From assembly GCA_022360175.1 (NCBI GenBank), contig JAKSDI010000276.1:1-51832 (forward strand): DNA of 51,832 nucleotides, given 5' to 3'. The first letter of the stretch is position 1. Each line of letters starts with the position of its first letter. Shown piece after piece: positions 8,254 to 14,785 of this stretch. The position numbers and the translations under genes are program-made. This DNA is from Chitinophagales bacterium (GTDB taxonomy: Bacteria; Bacteroidota; Bacteroidia; Chitinophagales; Saprospiraceae). A model generated the notes under the pieces. It had not been told where the DNA came from and searched no databases. It saw only the letters and a program-made list of their open reading frames with translations.

Positions 8254-10806
8254 ATGAGAAAATTATTACTTAGCTTGTTGGCTGTTGCCAGCATCTTTAT
8301 GACGTCTATTGCTCAAGAAGAAAACCATCAGGAGTGTGGTATACAGGTAGGGCCAGAGAGTGAAGCTTATTTTCAGCGGACAGCAAAAGCCTGGAATCGA
8401 TTCCTGGAAACTTATGATGCAACCATAGAATCCCGTTCAGCAGATTATATCCCTGTTCAAATTCATGTTATTCGCCGTAGTGATGGCACAGGTGGAATTT
8501 CGGTTGATGATATTAATCAGGCAATTGCTGAAGCTAATTCCTATTACATCAATGCGAATATCCAGTTCTTCATTTGTGGTGATGTTAACTACATCGATAA
8601 TAATACTTATTACAGCTTTGATAAGTCAGAAGAGAGCGCTTTGATTGCAGGTGATTATGTAAGTAATGCCCTCAATATTTATTTCATGAATGCTGTGACT
8701 GATGGAGCTAATAGCCTGTGTGGATATGGTCATTTTCCGTGGAATCCCAATGATGTAATCGTAATGAGAAATAGCTGCCTGTTAAATGGCTCTACTTTTG
8801 TACATGAGATTGGGCATTATTTTTCACTATTGCATACACATGAACCTTATTATGGAAATGAACTAGTGAATGGTAGCAATTGTAGCACAGCCGGAGATCA
8901 GCTTTGTGATACTCCTGCTGATCCTAAATTGTCTATTTCTAATGTAAATACTGCTTGTGAATATACAGGGACCACTACTGATGCTAATGGTGATACTTAT
9001 GTTCCTGATCCACACAATATGATGTCTTATTCACGCAAGTACTGTAGAGATTATTTTTCTCCGAATCAATATGCGCGTATTGCCTTTTCTCGTCAAAATG
9101 ATCGTAGCCATCTGAGCTGCGGAAGTGAATATTGCGGATCCTATGGCCTTACCAGCAATTATATTTACATTGAAAATGTACAGTTGGGTAATATCAGCCA
9201 TGAAAGTGGTTTGAATAATGGTTATGGCAATTTTACAGATGTCTCTACAGTCCTGACCAAAGGAGATCAGCAAAGCTTTAGACTGTTTCCTTCTGTGATG
9301 GGATCTGCATACACCGCGTACTGGCGTATATGGATAGATTTTAATGGCGATAATGATTTTACAGACAGCGGAGAACAGGTGTTTAGTGGAAGTGGAGCGG
9401 TATATGCTACTAGTGGGCTCCCTGTAAGTGGTTCATTTGATGTGCCATCATCTGCAATAACAGGCCCGGTCAAAATGCGGATATCTATGCGGTCTGGTGT
9501 ATACCCTAGTTCCTGCTCTACTTCAGGATATGGTGAAACAGAAGATTATACAGTTTATCTGGAAGACGGATACTGCTCTGGTGAGGGAGGTAGTACTACT
9601 TATGAATGGATTCAAAGAGTCGGCTTGAATACACTGCAAAATAATAGTGGCGCAGATGGAGGATATGGAAATTACACTCATCTGTTAACTAATTTGGAAA
9701 AAGGTAATAGCTATACACTTGAAGCATCTCCAGGTTTTGCAGCTAGCCCCTATAATGAATTTTGGACAGCCTGGATAGACTTCAATCAGGATGGTGATTT
9801 TGAAGATTATGGCGAGAAAATTATGAGTACTACTGCTACTGCTTCAAATGTAAGCGCTACAGTGAATGTACCATCAGGTGCGCCAACAGGATGTACCCGT
9901 ATGCGTATTGCTATGCGTTATGGTACTGCAGCTGATCATTGCGATCGCTTTAGCTGGGGAGAAGTAGAAGACTATTCAATATTCATTTCTGAACCTTATT
10001 GTAGTAATTCAGGAGGAAATACTGCCTACGAATTTATCCAGAGAGTAATTTTTAAAACGGTAGATAATAGCCTTTTGACTACTTATATAGTAGATAATGA
10101 TAGTGGAAACGATGGCGGATATGGGGATTATACGAATATTGTGATTCCTGTACAAAAGGGCTTGTCTTATCCTTTCGTAGCAGTACCGGGTTATGTGGGC
10201 TCTACTTATAATGAGCGATGGAAGGTATGGATAGATTTCAATCAGGATGGCGATTTTACAGATGCGGGAGAGTTAATTATGGAAGCAGGGCCTACTAACA
10301 CCTCTGTGGGTGGACTAATCCATTTCCCATTTGATGCACTGGAAGGTTGTACTCGTATGCGTGTTGCCATGTCTTATAGTTCGTCTTTTGATAATTGTAG
10401 TACTTTCTCTTATGGCGAAGTAGAAGATTATACACTTCAGGTATTACCTATGGCAATTGGTGCTGATGAAGGGGAAACAATGATAATAGATGAAATTGAA
10501 ATGCCAGTTCCTACTGTGTATCCAGGTTTGACAGTTAATCGCGATAAAGGAACAATCATTATGAATATGACTCCTAATCCGACGAGTTCTACAACTCAAT
10601 TGGTTTTCGAACAAGAAGAATTTCTTCCTGTAGAACTACGTGTGTTTTCTACCACTGGACAAGAAGTACTGTATCGTCCTCTTCCTGCTGATAAGTTGAT
10701 TAATTATGAACTGGATGGCAGGATGTGGCCAGAAGGATTATACTTGGTACAAATGACAAATGGTAAACAGCAACATACACAAAAGCTAATCATTAGCCAT
10801 AAATAG
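8254..10806 (+). CDS. secreted M43-like zinc metalloprotease with three GEVED domains and T9SS sorting domain
   Basis: An 850-residue exported protein with a signal peptide at residues 1-21. The protease domain (about 60-290) has the zinc site HEIGHYFSLLH (184-194) and the Met-turn NMMSYS (255-260) with flanking cysteines, as in pappalysin/cytophagalysin (M43). The usual Gly after the second His of HExxHxxGxxH is Ser here. Three GEVED repeats follow, each ending GE(T/V)EDY and each with a W(I/V)DFN(Q/G)D calcium-like loop. The last 80 residues (MTPNPTSSTTQL ... GLYLVQMTNGKQ) are a T9SS type A domain. The ATG at 8254 starts the signal peptide. Likely a surface or secreted protease that degrades proteins or remodels the envelope. 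Confidence 0.88.
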   Translation: MRKLLLSLLAVASIFMTSIAQEENHQECGIQVGPESEAYFQRTAKAWNRFLETYDATIESRSADYIPVQIHVIRRSDGTGGISVDDINQAIAEANSYYINANIQFFICGDVNYIDNNTYYSFDKSEESALIAGDYVSNALNIYFMNAVTDGANSLCGYGHFPWNPNDVIVMRNSCLLNGSTFVHEIGHYFSLLHTHEPYYGNELVNGSNCSTAGDQLCDTPADPKLSISNVNTACEYTGTTTDANGDTYVPDPHNMMSYSRKYCRDYFSPNQYARIAFSRQNDRSHLSCGSEYCGSYGLTSNYIYIENVQLGNISHESGLNNGYGNFTDVSTVLTKGDQQSFRLFPSVMGSAYTAYWRIWIDFNGDNDFTDSGEQVFSGSGAVYATSGLPVSGSFDVPSSAITGPVKMRISMRSGVYPSSCSTSGYGETEDYTVYLEDGYCSGEGGSTTYEWIQRVGLNTLQNNSGADGGYGNYTHLLTNLEKGNSYTLEASPGFAASPYNEFWTAWIDFNQDGDFEDYGEKIMSTTATASNVSATVNVPSGAPTGCTRMRIAMRYGTAADHCDRFSWGEVEDYSIFISEPYCSNSGGNTAYEFIQRVIFKTVDNSLLTTYIVDNDSGNDGGYGDYTNIVIPVQKGLSYPFVAVPGYVGSTYNERWKVWIDFNQDGDFTDAGELIMEAGPTNTSVGGLIHFPFDALEGCTRMRVAMSYSSSFDNCSTFSYGEVEDYTLQVLPMAIGADEGETMIIDEIEMPVPTVYPGLTVNRDKGTIIMNMTPNPTSSTTQLVFEQEEFLPVELRVFSTTGQEVLYRPLPADKLINYELDGRMWPEGLYLVQMTNGKQQHTQKLIISHK

Positions 10807-10836
10807 TCAGAGTAAGAAGGTGATACGGAGTTGAGG

Positions 10837-10864
10837 GCAGCCTGCGAGAGTGGGCTGCTTTTTT
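10837..10864 (+). terminator. intrinsic terminator after the M43 protease gene
   Basis: GCAGCC and GGCTGC form a stem around a ten-base loop, followed at once by a run of six T. It lies 31 bases after the stop and before the convergent gene ending at 10883. Confidence 0.8.
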
Positions 10865-10882
10865 GTGAATTCGACTTGATTT

Positions 10883-11749
10883 TTAAGGAATTCTAATTTC
10901 GAAATAGGTGTTGTTGCTATCAGAATACATACCATTTTCATCAGTATACCTAATTCCATATCTATCTATATATCCATAAGTACCAACCCATATAGTTAAC
11001 TCATAACCTGTATTTAGCCTGCCAGTGTAGAAATTTTCGGCTCCTGCATTATAAGAACGGATAATTCGTGGGACACCCAACCATAATAAAATACTTTTAG
11101 CTTCATCATCGTTTACTGTCCCTCCTCGATTGAATGGGAAATCGAGTAAGGCAGCTTGGATGAGCTCTTTGGTTGGAGGCTGTGTGTTTAGCTGTAATTT
11201 AGCGTTGGAGGCTTCTGCTAAAGTTTTAATATTAGCACTAGACCTTAATGTATTTGATCTCCAGATAAATAAAGCACAGGTAAAGGTAAATAATAGTAAA
11301 ACTAATAGGATTTGAAAGCGTCTTTGCTTATTCTTCTTTTGGAAAATTGTAACTGAAGCAGCTGGTTTTATAGTATCGTTTCCTAAACTTTCAGGTCGTA
11401 TCTCTTCCTGATTAATTAAATCTTCAAAGGAGTTATATCCCAAATAAATAGCAAATTGATGTTTTGTTGCTGATTTTGGATATTTCGTTTTTTCTGTAAT
11501 AAAAATCCGTCTAAACGTGCCAGTGTCTATTGTTCGCCATTTATGGAATTGATAAACACCTTTAACTCTTTCTATATTACATAGCTGAGCTTTTGAGGGA
11601 TTTTTTTTGCATGCCTCTCGTACCTTTTTTTCGAGATCATCCAGGAAGGATTCAATTTCTTTTTGCTTCCATGTCTTTAAAGGACCAGCTCCATATGATC
11701 GTTCTATGACTTCTGCTATATATTTCCAATAAGCTTTTGAAATATTCAT
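10883..11749 (-). CDS. membrane protein with TFRRIF-type N-terminal domain
   Basis: A 288-residue protein. Residues about 1-115 are a helical domain whose end, TGTFRRIFITEK ... FAIYLGYNSFEDLIN, closely matches the N-terminus of the STAND NTPase at 26590-28254 (YTFRRIFITKK ... FAIYFNYDSAHDYIN). From memory, such domains front many Bacteroidota signalling proteins; they may be HTH-like or adaptor domains. A membrane helix follows (about 145-164), then a C-terminal domain of about 120 residues of unknown fold with repeated Tyr/Gly strands. The frame is open 45 codons further upstream from a TTG, but alignment with the NTPase puts the start at the ATG at 11749. It lies 13 kb from its domain relative; function unknown. 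Confidence 0.7.
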   Translation of the reverse strand: MNISKAYWKYIAEVIERSYGAGPLKTWKQKEIESFLDDLEKKVREACKKNPSKAQLCNIERVKGVYQFHKWRTIDTGTFRRIFITEKTKYPKSATKHQFAIYLGYNSFEDLINQEEIRPESLGNDTIKPAASVTIFQKKNKQRRFQILLVLLLFTFTCALFIWRSNTLRSSANIKTLAEASNAKLQLNTQPPTKELIQAALLDFPFNRGGTVNDDEAKSILLWLGVPRIIRSYNAGAENFYTGRLNTGYELTIWVGTYGYIDRYGIRYTDENGMYSDSNNTYFEIRIP

Positions 11750-11788
11750 TTGCAAATGGTTTGCAAACCGTTTTGCAAAGATTTTGCC
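11749..11788. promoter_or_regulatory. helically phased array of TTTGCAAA palindromes
   Basis: TTTGCAAA, itself a palindrome, occurs at 11749-11756, 11760-11767 and 11772-11779, with a partial copy (TTTGCC) at 11783. The spacing is 11-12 bases, about one helical turn. The array begins at the start codon of the minus-strand gene and lies about 110 bases from the divergent gene at 11897. It looks like a multi-site operator for a dimeric regulator, or a remnant iteron-like cluster. Confidence 0.45.
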
Positions 11789-11896
11789 TTGGTATAGCAC
11801 CAATAAACCAACACCTTGCAAGCAGTTAACTAATGATTCATTGTCTACGTAGCCAAATTTAAGAAGACGTCTTCGCTTAATCAAAAGCGTTGAAAA

Positions 11897-12238
11897 ATGA
11901 AGCGTTTTAAAATTTTGGCAGTTTTATTATTAACTGTTATTTCTATTCAGGCCATGCCGCCAACATCAGGCATTAATGATGTGCTGATCAGTGCAGATGA
12001 TCAGGGAGATAAAGTTGTATTTACAATTGAAAACACAGGATCTACTGGTATTAACATATCCTATATTGTAATACAGGATGATGTGTTGATGCTGGCTGAT
12101 GGTAGCAAAACTTTTGCTCCTGGTGAAACAAAATTAGTTGAAGTAACAAAAAGTGCTGGTATCCATGAATACGAGTTACGAATTTGGGAGGGGACTCGAC
12201 AAGGTACTCCTGCTAATTCTATCTCAATAGAAGGATAA
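11897..12238 (+). CDS. small secreted Ig-like-fold protein, unknown function
   Basis: A 113-residue protein with a signal peptide (residues 1-19, ending SIQA). The mature part of about 93 residues has alternating strands such as KVVFTIENTGSTGINISYIVIQDD and KTFAPGETKLVEV, the pattern of a small immunoglobulin-like (CARDB-like) beta sandwich. It has no cysteines and no sorting domain, so it is probably periplasmic. It is divergent from the TFRRIF-domain membrane protein and followed by a bidirectional hairpin. No family is recognised with certainty. Confidence 0.65.
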   Translation: MKRFKILAVLLLTVISIQAMPPTSGINDVLISADDQGDKVVFTIENTGSTGINISYIVIQDDVLMLADGSKTFAPGETKLVEVTKSAGIHEYELRIWEGTRQGTPANSISIEG

Positions 12239-12252
12239 TTGGCATTATTTGC

Positions 12253-12287
12253 ATAAGCCTTGTTTCATTAATTGAAATAAGGCTTAT
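12253..12287. terminator. bidirectional terminator between convergent genes
   Basis: ATAAGCCTTGTTTCA pairs with TGAAATAAGGCTTAT (one G-T pair) around a short TTAAT loop and is followed by TTT. The stop codon of the minus-strand gene (12284-12286) lies inside the right arm, so the structure ends both converging transcripts. Confidence 0.75.
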
Positions 12288-13504
12288 TTTATATCATGTA
12301 GCTTTTCCAGGAGCCAGTCTTTGTACGAATGCTTTGTGTTATGTATTTGTTCGTCTAGTTCTGCTTTCTTTTTAAGGAATAAAGGGTTTGAAGCATTCCC
12401 ATATTTACCGTTATACTTGAAGAAAAAATTGAATAGCTTACCAAATAGAATGGCAAAATCGGAGTAATAAGGCAGTTGATAAGAAAGTTGTTGCTTTTTT
12501 TCCTCTTCAAATTTTACTAGTTTTTTATATGCCTCGAATACTTTTTTGACCTCAATTTTATCGTACTCAAGAAGGTCGTCTTTATCTTTATTAATTTCAT
12601 ACAAGATTTTTAAATGGAGTACTTTTAGAAATAAATTGACGAAAGTGCCTTGCACCCTGGCAGGATTATTTAGTATTCTGTATGCCTCCTCAAAATTCTT
12701 CTTCTTAAACGCCAGCTTTGCCAGGCAATAACTGGTATAAACCTCGTTTACTTTTGGATTGGAATCATTCAGCTTCTCTTTGTAATACGTGATAAAGTTT
12801 ATTATCCAATCATTACCATTTATAAATTTTCCTGATGGATTACTAGCTCGAAAGCCATAAGATGATAAGCTGGTAAAAAAACTATCATTAGAAATATTTA
12901 AAGCAGTTGATACTATATTTCGGAAAAGGCGAGGTTGGATTTGAATCTTATTTTCCCTTAGCCCTTTTGCATTAATGTTAAGCAGCTTATTATTGATCCA
13001 GACGAATTTTTCTTTAAAAACAGCCTTAGTGTAATCTTTATTCATCTTCTTAATACAAACATTATTTAATAATGAATAAGCTTCCAACTCCTCTTCCACA
13101 CTTAATAAGTTTTGCCCTTCCAATACTTTTAGTGCTTTATTGACCATTGTCACAATGCCTATATCTTTAGTACTATCAAGCTGTTGAAATATTTTACAAA
13201 TCAGATAGTAGATGCAAATGGGAGGTTCTACTCTTTCAATATATTGGCTATCCAATAAACACATAATCTCTTCTATGAATAGCAAATCTTCCTTTGTACA
13301 AGAATTAGATTCTTCACCAAATATATAATAGGCACTTAGGAAGCCGCTGTACACTTTTAGCTTATGGTAGATATGAAAAGTGTCAATAGCATCAGAGATT
13401 TCTTTGAAGTTGGGGACTTCTATTTTGGGAGTTTTTCTTTCTGCTTCTTTTCTTTTGACTAAAGCTGATTCAATTCTTTGGAGAAGGAGGTGATGATAGG
13501 ACAT
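12284..13504 (-). CDS. helical (TPR-like) hypothetical protein
   Basis: A 406-residue, lysine-rich cytoplasmic protein with no signal peptide or membrane segment. It is nearly all alpha-helical by composition, with repeated helix pairs of TPR-like character, for example CLAKLAFKKKNFEEAYRILNN (helix-turn-helix with A and Y at TPR-like positions). It lacks catalytic-looking motifs. Saprospiria genomes carry many helical proteins of this size and style (recollection), but I cannot name a family. It is divergent from the nine-gene block starting at 13721, with about 215 bases between, and may serve as a scaffold or regulator for it (inference). Confidence 0.6.
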   Translation of the reverse strand: MSYHHLLLQRIESALVKRKEAERKTPKIEVPNFKEISDAIDTFHIYHKLKVYSGFLSAYYIFGEESNSCTKEDLLFIEEIMCLLDSQYIERVEPPICIYYLICKIFQQLDSTKDIGIVTMVNKALKVLEGQNLLSVEEELEAYSLLNNVCIKKMNKDYTKAVFKEKFVWINNKLLNINAKGLRENKIQIQPRLFRNIVSTALNISNDSFFTSLSSYGFRASNPSGKFINGNDWIINFITYYKEKLNDSNPKVNEVYTSYCLAKLAFKKKNFEEAYRILNNPARVQGTFVNLFLKVLHLKILYEINKDKDDLLEYDKIEVKKVFEAYKKLVKFEEEKKQQLSYQLPYYSDFAILFGKLFNFFFKYNGKYGNASNPLFLKKKAELDEQIHNTKHSYKDWLLEKLHDIK

Positions 13505-13720
13505 TTTGTGAAAATTATTGCATTAAAGATAAGACTTTTTTAATTGTTTTATCCTTTTTTAAAGGGCTGTAATTCAGGTTGGTAAGGTCAATGAGTGAAA
13601 GTAAATCTTTCTTCTTTTTTTTGAACTCCATATTTTTTCTCGATAAAATAATTTGGAAATTGTCGATCATCGCAGATGACATTTTTGAGAATAAATTTGC
13701 TCCTTCAAAAAAGACGAGTG

Positions 13721-14281
13721 ATGATGAAAAAAGTAATATTAACTATAACTATTGTATCAATATTCTTGGTGCCTCTAATCGGGAAGAGTTATTTCGTATT
13801 AAACAAAAATCAAGTGAGTGAAGTAGAGTTCTATAACAAACCTATCGCTCAATTTATTCATTCTGATCGGATTCAGATCAATAAACTACCTACCATATTT
13901 GAGCATCCTAATTTCAGGGGGAATTATTCAGAAATCAATGTATCTCGTCCAAAACTGAGTACATATGGGTGGAATGATAAAATCAGCTCGATAATTGTAC
14001 CGAATAACTGGAAAATAATCTTTTATGAACATTCAGAATATTGTGGGAAAAGCTTTACAGTCCATCCTGGAAAGCATAACACGAAAGAGTATGGGTGGAA
14101 TGATAAATTTTCTTCAATGAAAGTGTATTACAAAGGAGAATTACAAGGTTATGCTTACAGTTGTAGTTTAAAAAATCGTAAGGGGAATTGTCCAAAATGT
14201 AGAGGTGATGGGCAAATTGCAGAAGGCGCGGATTTTGGTCCTGTAGATTGCCCAAAGTGCGGAGGTGATGGAGATTGGTAA
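13721..14281 (+). CDS. exported beta/gamma-crystallin protein with C-terminal CxxCxGxG zinc knuckles
   Basis: A 186-residue protein. A hydrophobic N-terminal segment (residues 4-20) is a signal peptide or anchor. Residues about 57-137 are two Greek-key beta/gamma-crystallin motifs. Each carries the calcium signature (N/D)(N/D)xx(S/T)S: NDKISS at 85-90 and NDKFSS at 127-132. The C-terminus has two DnaJ-like knuckles, CPKCRGDG (157-164) and CPKCGGDG (177-184), which together would bind one zinc. This combination is unusual. The ATG at 13721 starts the signal segment; an ATG three bases later is equivalent. It is the first gene of the collinear block and is followed after 27 bases by the papain-like gene. 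Confidence 0.8.
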   Translation: MMKKVILTITIVSIFLVPLIGKSYFVLNKNQVSEVEFYNKPIAQFIHSDRIQINKLPTIFEHPNFRGNYSEINVSRPKLSTYGWNDKISSIIVPNNWKIIFYEHSEYCGKSFTVHPGKHNTKEYGWNDKFSSMKVYYKGELQGYAYSCSLKNRKGNCPKCRGDGQIAEGADFGPVDCPKCGGDGDW

Positions 14282-14308
14282 TTCTATTCTAGTTGAAATA
14301 TATTCATT

Positions 14309-14722
14309 ATGAAATATTTGTTCGTTGTAATTGTGCTTAGCATAAATAGTAAAAGTATTGCACAGGAGATTACCTTCTATGCTTCTCATCCTAATATTAC
14401 TCTAACTTCTTCTTCTCCTGGGCATATCTGGGTAGGGTTTAGTTATAGTGGTGAAAATATAAAAAAAGGTTTCTATTGGAATGGACTTAAAGATGAAATT
14501 CGAAAAGCAGAAATATCCTATACTTATAAAGTGACTCTATCTCAGTACAAGGCGGCAAAACGTGTAATAGAGAAATACAAAAATATGAACTATTCATTAG
14601 GGAGCTATGACTGTAGAAGCTTTGCAGAATCAGTTGCTGAAAGCATTGGATTATATACCCCAGACTGGGGAATTATCAGTCCTGGAGAGTGGTTAGGGCT
14701 TCTGGTACAAGCTAATGATTGA
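14309..14722 (+). CDS. small secreted permuted papain-like (NlpC/P60-superfamily) protein
   Basis: A 137-residue protein with a signal peptide (residues 1-19, ending KSIAQ). A His-containing strand comes first (SPGHIWVGFSY, His39) and a Cys-led helix second (YDCRSFAESVAESIGL, Cys102). This is the order seen in circularly permuted papain-fold families (YiiX, LRAT, DUF4105-like). If active, it would cleave or transfer amide or ester bonds of peptidoglycan or lipids outside the cytoplasm. It sits 63 bases upstream of the motor operon's first large gene on the same strand. The fold is inferred from motif order and spacing only; a non-enzymatic role is possible. Confidence 0.6.
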   Translation: MKYLFVVIVLSINSKSIAQEITFYASHPNITLTSSSPGHIWVGFSYSGENIKKGFYWNGLKDEIRKAEISYTYKVTLSQYKAAKRVIEKYKNMNYSLGSYDCRSFAESVAESIGLYTPDWGIISPGEWLGLLVQAND

Positions 14723-14785
14723 AATATCCATAGATATACAAAAATGTATTGATGTGAAATTCCTCAAGCATTATAAATTAATCCA

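Noticed and set aside
13692-13699. TAAATTTG as promoter of the motor block
   Set aside because: It fits the -7 consensus but no TTG/TTTG lies 17-23 bases upstream and it is only about 20 bases from the start codon.
13579-13821. 80-residue gene upstream of the crystallin gene
   Set aside because: It overlaps the better-supported crystallin frame, has no coherent signal or domain, and its hydrophobic part comes from T-rich non-coding sequence.
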